This document shows positions 16,096-24,449 of a DNA stretch of 52,840 nt, piece after piece. Position 1 is the first letter of the stretch. Each line of letters opens with the position of its first letter. This DNA comes from a virus: positions 1 through 52,840 of IMG/VR virus record IMGVR_UViG_3300020202_000091. The stretch is one strand, 5' to 3'. The notes below the pieces were generated by a model. It was given only the letters and a program-made list of their open reading frames with translations. It did no database searches and was not told the DNA's origin. The position numbers were made by a program, and so were the translations under genes.

Positions 16096-17799
16096 ATGTT
16101 ACGTTTTGTTTCCATGAACGCCATATCTTGGCTAATGGAACTCACCTTAACACCATACCTAGTAATCACATTCTTTGTCTGGATTGCCTATTGCTACACG
16201 GTTAAGTGTGGCTTCGTATCGGATGATCTTGCCGGTATAGCGGAATATGATGGGAAGCTCCAGGGTAAGGAGTACGGTATGATCTCGCGCTGGATTCGAT
16301 TTCACCTATGCGGCGGCCTATTTCCATCCAAGCATACGGTTAAAAACCAAGATGGTTCGGATTACACGATTCCACAAGGAAAAATACCTCTTTGGCACCA
16401 CGTTCTTTCGGTCTCGGTTTTCAACATAGCATGTCTCCTTCTCTATGCATTTTTGGCCTCTAAATTCGGTGTCAAGACGGCCCTTCTAACTACGATTCTT
16501 TTTGCTGTCCATCCAATAGGAACACAGGCTGTTGCATGGCCCTCTGGCCTTGGTTACCCACTATCTCTTGTGTGGGGATGTCTCGCGCTCAATCTGGTTG
16601 GACACGTATATTCAAATCCAAGTACCGAAAATATCATCTTCGGGGCCATTCTTTTTTGCCTTCTTCAGTTCCTTGCGATCCACGCGCAGTTCGCCACGAT
16701 GATGCTGTGGTCCGTCCTTCTTTTCTTTGGATATTGGCAGTTTTCGATACTCGGGCTCTGTATTTCAATCGCAATGGGCTTTGACATTATAAAGCACACG
16801 ATACTATTCAGGGCAGACGAGTTTAAAAAGCAGCAAATGGCCTCCTCCACGTTCTTAAAACCACGGAAAATAGTGGTTGCATTAAAGACGTTCATTTACT
16901 ACCTGAAGCATACTTTTTGGCCGCATCCCGTGGGTCTCTACCACGTATGGGGTTTCCATTACGGCCCAGATCTTGAAAGAAAAGACTGGAAGTTTATTAG
17001 GGGGTTACTCGCAGCAATTGGGCTTCTCGGAATCTTTCTCCTAACACCATCACAAGAAATAAAGCTTTCTATCCTCTGGTTTGTCGCGTTCATTGGGATA
17101 TTCCTTAACTGGGTGACGATTCAGCAGTTTGTCACGGAAAGATACGCCTTCATCCCAACAATAGGAGCTTGCCTTTTAATAGCCTATTTCACGAAGGATT
17201 TGCCGATTGCTTTTGCATTCATCCTTGGTGCGTATCTTGTTAGAACGTGGCACATCCTGCCGCAGTATGACAACGAACTAAGGTTCTACCAGTTCAATAA
17301 TTGGGAGTTTCCGAAGTCTGAGGTGGCGCTTGGGAACCTGGGTGTTACACAGCTCCGAATGGGTTGGATTGGATCTGCAATGGACACATGGCAATTAGCC
17401 ACCAGGGTAAATCCAGATTATGACGTCCCGTACTACAACATTTTTTCCAATTATCGAGCAAACGCTGAAATGGCGATCAGAAACGGCGATTACGTAGGTG
17501 GGATAAACGCCTATCGGCAAGCTCTCCCCTACTTGGAAAAAACCCTCTCATGCAAGGTCTGCCACTTCCCGGATATGTGGAAAAAAGACCATGAGAGTCT
17601 TTTAAACATACTTCGCAATCCAGCCGAAATGTTGAAGCAGGAAAAAGAGCGTCTTATAAAGCTAGGGGAAGAATTATCTGAAAGATTGTCAAAACTTGAT
17701 TTAAAAGATGATGTCCGACCAATTCAACTTTCCATAGACAATAATAATGCCCAACTCCAAAGGCTTGAAAACTTCTTAAAACAAAACAACATTACGTGA
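16096..17799 (+). CDS. GT-C-like membrane glycosyltransferase with C-terminal TPR-like region
   Basis: A 567-residue polytopic membrane protein with about ten hydrophobic segments. The acidic SDDLAGI after the first membrane helix and the loop HPIGTQAVAWPSGLGYPLSL match the TMTC/PMT-like pattern of lipid-linked-sugar-dependent GT-C enzymes. After residue 400 the protein is soluble and helical (VALGNLGVTQLRMGWIGSAM, NAEMAIRNGDYVGGINAYRQ), resembling two to three TPR units, and ends in a coiled coil. It would transfer a sugar from a polyprenyl carrier to a protein or glycan outside the membrane. First gene of the cassette; overlaps the cupin gene by 4 bases. Confidence 0.7.
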   Translation: MLRFVSMNAISWLMELTLTPYLVITFFVWIAYCYTVKCGFVSDDLAGIAEYDGKLQGKEYGMISRWIRFHLCGGLFPSKHTVKNQDGSDYTIPQGKIPLWHHVLSVSVFNIACLLLYAFLASKFGVKTALLTTILFAVHPIGTQAVAWPSGLGYPLSLVWGCLALNLVGHVYSNPSTENIIFGAILFCLLQFLAIHAQFATMMLWSVLLFFGYWQFSILGLCISIAMGFDIIKHTILFRADEFKKQQMASSTFLKPRKIVVALKTFIYYLKHTFWPHPVGLYHVWGFHYGPDLERKDWKFIRGLLAAIGLLGIFLLTPSQEIKLSILWFVAFIGIFLNWVTIQQFVTERYAFIPTIGACLLIAYFTKDLPIAFAFILGAYLVRTWHILPQYDNELRFYQFNNWEFPKSEVALGNLGVTQLRMGWIGSAMDTWQLATRVNPDYDVPYYNIFSNYRANAEMAIRNGDYVGGINAYRQALPYLEKTLSCKVCHFPDMWKKDHESLLNILRNPAEMLKQEKERLIKLGEELSERLSKLDLKDDVRPIQLSIDNNNAQLQRLENFLKQNNIT

Positions 17800-18128
17800 A
17801 GCTCCTAGACCCCGAATACGTTCACGAAGATAACCGAAGAACCCTGACGCAATTATTCACTGACAATATTAAACAAGTTAATCATTACCACGCCGATGGC
17901 GGTTCCGTCCTTGGAAACCACTACCACAAGGAAACTACGGAATACTTTTACGTTGTGAAGGGAAACATCCTGTACAACGAGAAGGCCGTGTTAACAAAAG
18001 GCGATTGCTTCGTGGTCTATCCTCAAGAAAACCACAAATTGGAGTGCATCGGGGAGGTTGAGTTAATCTCCTTTCTCACAAAACCATACACAGAAGAAGA
18101 TCCAGACATATGGCAAAAGTCCTTATAA
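17796..18128 (+). CDS. cupin-domain protein
   Basis: A 110-residue single-domain cupin starting with GTG. Motif 1 reads GNHYHKETTEYFYVVKG, with the HxH, Glu and Gly in the standard spacing; motif 2 is GDCFVVYPQENHKL, with the conserved Gly, Pro and His. The fold binds a divalent metal and in this context is most likely a nucleotide-sugar isomerase/epimerase relative or a WbuC-like sugar-binding protein. It overlaps the next gene by 19 bases. Confidence 0.75.
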   Translation: MKLLDPEYVHEDNRRTLTQLFTDNIKQVNHYHADGGSVLGNHYHKETTEYFYVVKGNILYNEKAVLTKGDCFVVYPQENHKLECIGEVELISFLTKPYTEEDPDIWQKSL

Positions 18129-18871
18129 CCGGCGGTGCGGGGTTTATAGGCACCAATCTTAGAAAACTATATCCAGATGCCGATATTTTCGACCACAAAA
18201 ATGGCGATGAGATATGCGGAAAACTCCCTGATAAGGAATATGACCAAATATTCCACCTGGCGGCCAAGCATCATATACCTACATGCGAAATCGAGATGGA
18301 AGAGTGTATTCGAACAAACTGCTACGGAACGCTTAACCTAATAAAGAAATATCCTAACGCTAGGATTCTTGTCGCCGCATCAAGCTCCGCAAATGAGATA
18401 AAGTCTGTTTACGGCGCATCCAAGGCGTTTAAAGAAATAATCGCCCCCCTTCATAAGAACTACCTAGCCGTGAAGCTGTACAACGTTTTTGGCGAACACC
18501 AGAGGCTGGAGGGCGGCGCTGTAACCCCCAAGCTTATTCACCACATGCTTACAAAAAAGCCTCTTCAGATAAATGGCGATGGGACGCAGTTTAGGGATTT
18601 TACATATGTGGGAGATGTTGTTGAAAACCTAAAGATTTTAATGGATTCGGAGCTTCGCGGCGTCACCCACCTTGGACACGGTGAACCGATCATGCTCAAC
18701 CACTACATCGAGATGATATACGGCGAGATGCCCATGGACATCGAGTATCTTCCGAAGAAGGAAATCGACATCCTTTGGTCCAAGGCCCCCACCCCATGCC
18801 GCAAGTTCTATGGGCGAGAAGAGGGTATTCGACGCACCATTGAGTGGTTTAAAAAAGAGTATGGACTGTAA
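18110..18871 (+). CDS. NAD-dependent nucleotide-sugar epimerase/dehydratase
   Basis: A 253-residue extended short-chain dehydrogenase. The Rossmann motif ITGGAGFIG is at residues 6-14, the catalytic-region ASSSANE and YGASK (Tyr/Lys pair) follow, and KLYNVFGEHQR and FRDFTYVGDVV are typical of the UDP-glucose epimerase/dTDP-glucose dehydratase group. It is shorter than the usual 310-340 residues, mainly in the C-terminal substrate domain. It would make an activated sugar for the neighbouring transferases. Confidence 0.85.
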   Translation: MAKVLITGGAGFIGTNLRKLYPDADIFDHKNGDEICGKLPDKEYDQIFHLAAKHHIPTCEIEMEECIRTNCYGTLNLIKKYPNARILVAASSSANEIKSVYGASKAFKEIIAPLHKNYLAVKLYNVFGEHQRLEGGAVTPKLIHHMLTKKPLQINGDGTQFRDFTYVGDVVENLKILMDSELRGVTHLGHGEPIMLNHYIEMIYGEMPMDIEYLPKKEIDILWSKAPTPCRKFYGREEGIRRTIEWFKKEYGL

Positions 18872-19763
18872 GTTATCAATTGTAATTCCATGCAAAGACG
18901 AAAACGATCCGAATCTAAAAGAACTGTTAGAAAGCATAAAAAAACAAGAATTTCCTACGAATCAGATGGAAGTATTAGTTATTTCAGAGGGGACGAGCGA
19001 ATCAGCAAAAGCGATTGGCATAAGGAAGGCGAAGGGCGACGTGATCGGTTTCCTGGCAAGCGATAATGAACTTACCTCAGAAAATGCTTTACATCAGTTG
19101 TGGTGGCAGGCCGCTGTTGACGGAGCTGCATATACAAGATACTACCACTACTCAAAAAACGACAATTCACTCAACAGGTATTTCTCTCTAATGGGTTGCA
19201 ACGACCCGCTGGCGTTTTACATGAAAAAATGCGACAGGGGGCCTCTTGTAATGCTTTTAAATGAAAAATACTCCGAGTTCGACCCAAAAGGAAAAACGGT
19301 TGGCGACAACGGGTTTTTCGTCAAAAAAGAGCTGATACAAAAAACCGACCTCGATAACTACTACCATATCGACAACGCCAATGAAATAAATTCTAAGATA
19401 ACGGCAATCAACTCGTCATTCTTGTGGCATAAAACTGGCGGCAACATATTTAATTTCTTCGCAAGGCGCTTCCGTTACGGCCTTCAACACGCATTTAATA
19501 AAAACCGCCGCTGGCATCTGGTGGATTTCAGTAAACCCCAAGACATCCGGAGACTCGCATGGTTCGTCGTTGCGTCTATAAGCATTATTCCAACATTGAT
19601 GTTGTCGATTCGTGGATGGCTAAAAATCCAGGACAAAGCCTGGTTTTGGCACCCTGCAATTTGCCTAATAACCGTTTTCATGTATTCAGTATTGACAGCC
19701 CATATCGTCCTAAGAAATACCTATCGGTGGTTATTTGCACGTATGGACGCCCGGACAGCTTAA
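18861..19763 (+). CDS. family 2 glycosyltransferase with membrane anchor
   Basis: A 300-residue protein starting at the ATG that overlaps the epimerase gene by 11 bases (MDCKLSIVIPCKDEND). The GT-A fold is shown by LSIVIPCKDE, the IRKAKGDVIGFLASDNE segment (DxN in place of DxD) and an ESxRxA-like acceptor region. Residues about 235-290 form two membrane segments (WFVVASISIIPTLMLSI, ICLITVFMYSVLTAHIVL). The final 50 codons are overlapped in another frame by the next glycosyltransferase. Confidence 0.8.
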   Translation: MDCKLSIVIPCKDENDPNLKELLESIKKQEFPTNQMEVLVISEGTSESAKAIGIRKAKGDVIGFLASDNELTSENALHQLWWQAAVDGAAYTRYYHYSKNDNSLNRYFSLMGCNDPLAFYMKKCDRGPLVMLLNEKYSEFDPKGKTVGDNGFFVKKELIQKTDLDNYYHIDNANEINSKITAINSSFLWHKTGGNIFNFFARRFRYGLQHAFNKNRRWHLVDFSKPQDIRRLAWFVVASISIIPTLMLSIRGWLKIQDKAWFWHPAICLITVFMYSVLTAHIVLRNTYRWLFARMDARTA

Positions 19764-20488
19764 AAAATGCCCTCTTCTCTCTCACAAGACAGACTTTTAA
19801 AGATTTTGAGGTCGTTCTCATCACGGAAAAAGGCGATTTGTCGAAATGCCGCCAAGCCGGTATCGAGAGCGCAAGAGGAGGCGTTGTTTCACTTATTGAC
19901 GATGACGTTTATTGCCCGCCAACTTGGATGGAAGGTGTCGTTAAAAGTTTCAGGGAGGACGTTGTAGGTGTTACCGGGCCGACGGTCATTTCCAGACAGC
20001 TTCGAAAACATCGTGATACGTTTAAGTATACGCCCGTTCGATGGCTCCAAGACAAAGTATTCGGAGTGCCACGTAGACCAGGACATCTATCAAAATGTGG
20101 TGCTCCCTCTATGGAAAGCAATTTCGAATCTTGCGTGTACGAGGGGCCGGTGGACTACCTCGAATGTTGCAACTTTTCAGTCAAAAGGAAAGAAGCGCTA
20201 GATGTCGGTGGGTTCTCGGACGTTTACGTTAAGACTTCAGAGTGGTGTGAGGTTGACCTTTCGCTTAGACTTCGACAAAAAGGCAGGCTCGTTTTCTCTC
20301 AGCTTTGCAAACTTTACCACAGGCCGTCGGTCGCGGGTATTTATACGGCAAGGCTCAAAACGGCGCATCGCTGGGACAATTTCTACGTGTATCAAACACG
20401 ATGGTTTGGACGTAAATCTATTCGAACCATACTTTATCGAGCGTTTGTTTGGACGTACTTTAAGGTGAAGAGCCTTGGATGGGTATAG
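19616..20488 (+). CDS. family 2 glycosyltransferase
   Basis: GT-A fold transferase. Core motifs are LSVVICTYGRPDSL, a VVSLIDDDVYCPP segment holding the DxD-type metal site, GGFSDVYVKTSEWCEVDLS with the acidic catalytic-base region, and LRLRQKGRLVF. About 290 residues from the ATG at 19616; an ATG at 19559 would lengthen the overlap with the previous gene and no start lies closer to the fold's first strand. It ends 11 bases before the GroES-like region's upstream zinc-ribbon frame opens. Confidence 0.8.
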   Translation: MAKNPGQSLVLAPCNLPNNRFHVFSIDSPYRPKKYLSVVICTYGRPDSLKNALFSLTRQTFKDFEVVLITEKGDLSKCRQAGIESARGGVVSLIDDDVYCPPTWMEGVVKSFREDVVGVTGPTVISRQLRKHRDTFKYTPVRWLQDKVFGVPRRPGHLSKCGAPSMESNFESCVYEGPVDYLECCNFSVKRKEALDVGGFSDVYVKTSEWCEVDLSLRLRQKGRLVFSQLCKLYHRPSVAGIYTARLKTAHRWDNFYVYQTRWFGRKSIRTILYRAFVWTYFKVKSLGWV

Positions 20489-20657
20489 CAAAAGTGAAGA
20501 AAACGACAAAACGAAAACCGGCGTCCACTGTCCAAAAGACGGAAAAGAAATGGAATCGGTCTCAGAGTCCGACAGATACACCTGCCACTGGTGCGGCGGG
20601 ATCTTCAGAATCAACGATGGAAGAATCGAGGAAACCTGGTTTGAAGGCTTTGAGTGA
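20475..20657 (+). CDS. 60-residue zinc-ribbon protein
   Basis: A 60-residue ORF starting with TTG that overlaps the previous gene by 14 bases. It has a two-knuckle ribbon: Cys near residue 19 (HCPKDGKEMESV) and CHWCGGIFRI near residue 37. The first knuckle has a single Cys, so the site may use His or Asp. The competing longer start of the next frame gives a low-complexity peptide, which favours this ORF as the real gene here. Confidence 0.55.
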   Translation: MDGYSKSEENDKTKTGVHCPKDGKEMESVSESDRYTCHWCGGIFRINDGRIEETWFEGFE

Positions 20658-20979
20658 GCATGTCGTTGCACTCAACGACATCTATATCATTGAGGAAGAC
20701 CCGATAGAAACGATCATGGAAAATGATTCGGGCCTTACAGCAGATGTTGTTGATGCACTGAAATCAAAGACCCTCATAATTCCGGACGCATACAGCTCGT
20801 TTGCCGAGAAGTACCCATGCACCGGAACCATCGTTTCCGTGGGACCAAAAACAAAGCTTGGAATGAAGCCTGGAGAAAGGGTTGGTTACGCAAGGCTTGG
20901 GGTTCAAAGGTACAAACTGAATGGGAAAACCCTCTGCGACGTAAGGGAATGTGATTTGCACTATGCGATTCTCGATTGA
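20617..20979 (+). CDS. GroES-like co-chaperonin
   Basis: About 120 residues with the GroES order of elements: an N-terminal strand (HVVALNDIYIIEEDP), a flexible mobile-loop region ending SKTLIIPD (cf. the GGIxLP/IPD element), GTIVSVGPKTKL, then KPGERVGYARLGVQRYKLNG and a C-terminal DLHYAILD strand. Such proteins cap GroEL and are encoded by some phages to fold coat proteins (T4 gp31 principle). Start choice is uncertain: ATG 20617 or TTG 20650. No GroEL gene is in the window, so it would use the host chaperonin. Its position inside a glycan cassette is odd. Confidence 0.75.
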   Translation: MEESRKPGLKALSEHVVALNDIYIIEEDPIETIMENDSGLTADVVDALKSKTLIIPDAYSSFAEKYPCTGTIVSVGPKTKLGMKPGERVGYARLGVQRYKLNGKTLCDVRECDLHYAILD

Positions 20980-21205
20980 CCCAAAGCCCATTGGGGCCTT
21001 CATCGAATATACGCTCAAGCCCCTCATTGATGACTCAAGGGAACTCATTGCCGTTCTTGACGAGCATGGAATAAAGCTCGGTGATGTTGTGAACTACGCC
21101 TTTCGTCTTTACGTGATCGACATAATAAACAGAACTATCTTGGCTTTATTTGTAACCGGAATGATATGCGCAACCGCCTTAGCCTGCCTCCACTACAAGG
21201 GATAA
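20963..21205 (+). CDS. small membrane-anchored protein
   Basis: An 80-residue protein overlapping the GroES-like gene by 17 bases (an in-frame GTG at 20951 is an alternative start with an AAGGGA site). Residues 1-50 are soluble and helical (YTLKPLIDDSRELIAVLDEH); a hydrophobic segment (TILALFVTGMICATALACL) lies at the C-terminus. No family recognised. The next gene starts inside it, so expression is coupled. Confidence 0.5.
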   Translation: MRFSIDPKPIGAFIEYTLKPLIDDSRELIAVLDEHGIKLGDVVNYAFRLYVIDIINRTILALFVTGMICATALACLHYKG

Positions 21206-21714
21206 AGCACTTGGATGGGAAGGGAAACTTCGCCGTCAAGAAATACTACGCTTTCCCCTTCTCATTCTTTTACCAGAAAAAGTTGAGAATGATATTGAAC
21301 CTTCTCGACAGAAAACGAATCTATCGGAACATTCTGGACTTCGGCTCCGGTGAGGCTGAGATATTCAAACCGGAGCTTTCAAAAAGAGCATTGAATGTGA
21401 AATGCGTGGATAAGGTTTCCGAGATTAATGTTAGGTGGAAATTCGATGTTGTTGTTTGCTCGTCAGTTCTTGAGTTTTGCAATCTGAACCCAGTTTTAAA
21501 CCGTATACGCCAAATCTGCCAACCCTATGGGATGTTGGTTGGCGCTTCTGTGATGGATACGTGGGCCACGAGACTTTACTTCAAACTGATCGGAGATAAG
21601 CAAAAAAGAAAAAGCCACAAAGAAATTCTCGAAGCTGTCCACAAGCACTTTTTCATCGTTGAACAGTATGAGTGGTTTGGCCTTTATTTATCATTCAAGG
21701 GATACCCTAAATGA
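21166..21714 (+). CDS. SAM-dependent methyltransferase
   Basis: A 182-residue class I methyltransferase. Motif I is NILDFGSGEAEIF and the motif IV region is FDVVVCSSVLEF; the KCVDKVS segment between is consistent with the ribose-binding acidic position. It is compact, lacking extra substrate domains. In this cassette it probably methylates a sugar or lipid intermediate. It overlaps the preceding gene by 40 bases and the next by 4. Confidence 0.75.
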   Translation: MRNRLSLPPLQGIKHLDGKGNFAVKKYYAFPFSFFYQKKLRMILNLLDRKRIYRNILDFGSGEAEIFKPELSKRALNVKCVDKVSEINVRWKFDVVVCSSVLEFCNLNPVLNRIRQICQPYGMLVGASVMDTWATRLYFKLIGDKQKRKSHKEILEAVHKHFFIVEQYEWFGLYLSFKGYPK

Positions 21715-22397
21715 TGGACGATCTAACCGTAGTTATCCCATGCCGCAACGAGAACGTTGAGAATGTAACCCAAACTTACACAGAGCTGACAAACATGGGG
21801 TGCCATGTCGTGATTGTTGACGATGGCAACACCATGCTTTGGCCTGATGATGTAAACGTTGTCACTTACCCAGCCCCAATGGGATATGGGTACGCCTTAA
21901 AAACGGGAATAAGAAGCGCGAAGACCCCAATAGTCCTTACGATGGATGGCGATGGCCAGCACACCGTTTCGGACGCACAAAAGCTTTACAAAGTATTCAA
22001 ACTTGCCAATTCGGAGATGGTCGTTGGCCAGCGCTGGCTTAAGTACGAGAAGTGGTACAGAAAAATAGGCCGTAAGTTCCTAAATTTCATCGCTTCCGTG
22101 ATCGTCGGCCACTATCTAGTAGACCTTAACAGCGGAATGAGGATATTCGATGCGAAACTTGCTTGTAATTATTTTCCTATTCTTTGCGATACTTTTAGTT
22201 TTACTACTTCTCTATCTATTTCTATGGTCGCTGACGGCCATAAGGTGGTGTATTTCCCTATCGACGTTAAGCCGAGGTTTTCGGGTAAAAGCCATGTGAA
22301 CGTCATAAAAGATGGCTTCATAACCCTATGGTTTATTCTTTACTGCGGTATTGGATGCAGGACTAGGAAACTAAGAGCATGGTTCGCTGGACGGTAG
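21711..22397 (+). CDS. polyprenyl-phosphate glycosyltransferase (GT2, DPM1/GtrB-like)
   Basis: A 228-residue enzyme expected to move a sugar from a nucleotide donor to a polyprenyl phosphate. The features are LTVVIPCRNENVENV, VIVDDGN, PMGYGYALKTGIRSA, the metal site LTMDGDGQHTV, and DLNSGMRIF, the conserved block of the DPM1/GtrB group. The C-terminus has a hydrophobic segment (DGFITLWFILYCGIGC). It would supply the carrier-linked sugar used by the GT-C-like proteins in this cassette. Confidence 0.85.
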   Translation: MMDDLTVVIPCRNENVENVTQTYTELTNMGCHVVIVDDGNTMLWPDDVNVVTYPAPMGYGYALKTGIRSAKTPIVLTMDGDGQHTVSDAQKLYKVFKLANSEMVVGQRWLKYEKWYRKIGRKFLNFIASVIVGHYLVDLNSGMRIFDAKLACNYFPILCDTFSFTTSLSISMVADGHKVVYFPIDVKPRFSGKSHVNVIKDGFITLWFILYCGIGCRTRKLRAWFAGR

Positions 22398-22921
22398 ATG
22401 TTGAAAAAGACTGGGGTGGTCGCACTCAAGGCACTCTCGGCCTTAAATACGGCCTGCCTAAAATTCTCAGTTTATTTAATGATTTTGGCGTCAAAGGTCT
22501 TTTTTTTGTGTCTACGGAACTCCTCCGCGATCACAGAAAGGATATCGAGGCTATCAAAAAAGAAGGGCACGAAATCGGAAGTCACGGTCATTTCCACGTT
22601 GTATATGGCCAACCCACACGCGCACAACAGGATTACGAAATTTCTAAAGCCATGATTGAATCTCTAACCGGAAACAAGTACCCCAGGTTTAGGGCTCCGA
22701 AATTCTCTTTTGACAACGGGGATGTTTACGCAAACAGAAAGAATCATACAGGACTTCTACGGTATATGTGGGGTTTGGATAAATTGAGAGAAATCATTTA
22801 TCTACATCCCTTCGATATCGTTGATGCACATCAGGATGCGCCTAATCTTTTTTGCCGTGCTTGGTACTCTCGTCCTCGCATGGCTTATAAAACTTTATGT
22901 GACCTTCTCTCTAAGGCTTGA
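22379..22921 (+). CDS. polysaccharide deacetylase (NodB/CE4)
   Basis: A 180-residue NodB-homology enzyme that removes N-acetyl groups from glycans. Motif 1 is TVDVEKDWGG (catalytic/metal Asp), motif 2 is HEIGSHGHFH with the HxxxxH-type metal histidines, motif 3 is PRFRAPKFSF, and the C-terminal HPFDIVDAHQD holds the last conserved His. It is a short but complete core without a signal peptide, so it may act on a cytoplasmic lipid-linked substrate. It overlaps the previous gene by 19 bases. Confidence 0.85.
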   Translation: MVRWTVDVEKDWGGRTQGTLGLKYGLPKILSLFNDFGVKGLFFVSTELLRDHRKDIEAIKKEGHEIGSHGHFHVVYGQPTRAQQDYEISKAMIESLTGNKYPRFRAPKFSFDNGDVYANRKNHTGLLRYMWGLDKLREIIYLHPFDIVDAHQDAPNLFCRAWYSRPRMAYKTLCDLLSKA

Positions 22922-22964
22922 GAGGATTGTCACTACTTTTATTAAAAATCTTTGGAGGCACTAG
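22836..22964 (+). CDS. 42-residue membrane microprotein overlapping the deacetylase end
   Basis: An ORF of 42 codons out of frame with, and overlapping, the last 86 bases of the deacetylase gene. CATCAGG precedes its ATG. The peptide has one strong hydrophobic helix (LIFFAVLGTLVLAWLI) and a basic C-terminus (RLERIVTTFIKNLWRH). Its TAG is immediately followed by the TTG start of the next gene, filling what would otherwise be a gap in a gapless operon. Confidence 0.5.
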   Translation: MRLIFFAVLGTLVLAWLIKLYVTFSLRLERIVTTFIKNLWRH

Positions 22965-24449
22965 TTGAAAATCTGCCTAATTAACGTTCCAAATACCTAT
23001 GAACTTGTTGGAAATGACCCGGTAATTATCAAGGATCAGCAAGGCGTCTATCCGCCTCTTGGAATACTCTACATGGCGTCATATCTCAAAAACACAGGGA
23101 GATATGAAATGTCCGTCATCGACGCGCAAGCCGATGACCTCACACACGCAGAGGTAGCTGATAAAGTAAAAGAAATAAAACCAGATATTGTCGGACTTAC
23201 GGCAATGACCTTTACGCTAGTTGATGTAAAGCTCACCGTTCAAGAAATTCGTAAGAGACTGGATACGATAATCGTCATCGGCGGCCCGCATACAGCCATT
23301 TATCCCGAAGAGTGTTTCGAGAAAGATGGCCTGAACGCCGATTATGTGGTTGTCGGTGAGGGTGAGAAAACACTGGATAGACTAGCCCAAGATATAGCAT
23401 TAGGAAAAGCACATGACAGAATCTACAGGCAAATCTCGTTCATCGAAGACCTTAACGAACTTCCTTTCCCAGCCAGAGAACTTACTAATATGGAAAAATA
23501 TTATTCAGTCCTATCGGCTGACACACCAACAACTACGGCCTTTTCTTCGAGGGGATGCCCCTTCTCATGCGCTTACTGCGATAGACCAGCGCTTGGAAAG
23601 GGCTTTAGAGCTATGTCTGCTAATCGAGTCGCAGATGAAATGGAGTGGTGCCAAAAAAACGGCATCAAAGAAATCTTCTTCTATGATGACACGTTCTCGG
23701 TCTCAATGAAACGGGTGATGGAGATATGCGCCGAGATTAAAAGACGGAATATTAAGATCAAGTGGGATGTCCGAACCCGCGTCAACGTAGTTAATGATGA
23801 TCTTTTAAAGAACATGAAGGAGGCGGGATGCGAAAGAATCCATTTCGGTGTAGAGACCGCAAATCCAAGGGTAGTCAAAGAACTGCAAAAAGGTACTACG
23901 AATCTTCAGGTGGAGAAAGCCTTCGACCTCTGCAAGAAACATGGGATAAAGACTCTTGCCTATTTCATGATGGGGAATCCGACGGAAACATTGGAGGATG
24001 TGAAAGAAACGCTCGCATTGTCGCGTAGGATAAAACCCGACTTCATGCAGATGACGATCCTATCCCCATTCCCAGCGACACAGATATATTTAAGGGCAAC
24101 GCAGGAGGGCGTCATTCAGGGCGATCCGTGGCGTGACTACGCAAGAAGAATCCATGATGACTTTAGACCCCCCCTTTGGTCACAGCCTGGTGGAATTTAT
24201 ACCCGTGAAGAACTTGAAAAGAATCTCAGGTGGTTTTATGGCCAGTTCTACCTCCAGCCTACTTTTATTTGGGAACGAGTTAAAGAAGTTAGGAATTGGG
24301 GGCAATTCAAACGCTATGCAGCGGCCGGTTTGTCACTTCTGAAAATGACAATGATTCCGGAACAAAAATTGAAAGATAGTTGGCAGTTGAGAACAAAAAC
24401 TGGCGTGGCATCAAGCGCAAAACCGGAAGCGGCTGTGAGTGTTAACTAG
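22965..24449 (+). CDS. B12-binding-domain radical SAM protein
   Basis: A 494-residue protein starting with TTG; GGAGG at 22954-22958 is correctly spaced. Residues 1-140 form a cobalamin-binding Rossmann domain (VYPPLGILYMASYL, IIVIGGPHTAIYPEE, YVVVGEGEKTL), followed by the radical SAM core with the cluster motif CPFSCAYC at about residues 198-205 and FMMGNPTET. The architecture matches BchE/P-methylase-type enzymes common in lipid and glycan clusters. Likely a C- or P-methylation or ring rearrangement of a surface-glycan or lipid substrate; not determinable here. Confidence 0.85.
   Translation: MKICLINVPNTYELVGNDPVIIKDQQGVYPPLGILYMASYLKNTGRYEMSVIDAQADDLTHAEVADKVKEIKPDIVGLTAMTFTLVDVKLTVQEIRKRLDTIIVIGGPHTAIYPEECFEKDGLNADYVVVGEGEKTLDRLAQDIALGKAHDRIYRQISFIEDLNELPFPARELTNMEKYYSVLSADTPTTTAFSSRGCPFSCAYCDRPALGKGFRAMSANRVADEMEWCQKNGIKEIFFYDDTFSVSMKRVMEICAEIKRRNIKIKWDVRTRVNVVNDDLLKNMKEAGCERIHFGVETANPRVVKELQKGTTNLQVEKAFDLCKKHGIKTLAYFMMGNPTETLEDVKETLALSRRIKPDFMQMTILSPFPATQIYLRATQEGVIQGDPWRDYARRIHDDFRPPLWSQPGGIYTREELEKNLRWFYGQFYLQPTFIWERVKEVRNWGQFKRYAAAGLSLLKMTMIPEQKLKDSWQLRTKTGVASSAKPEAAVSVN

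Noticed and set aside
19559-19615. Longest start for the second family 2 glycosyltransferase
   Set aside because: It would lengthen an already large overlap with the previous gene; the added residues have no glycosyltransferase character.
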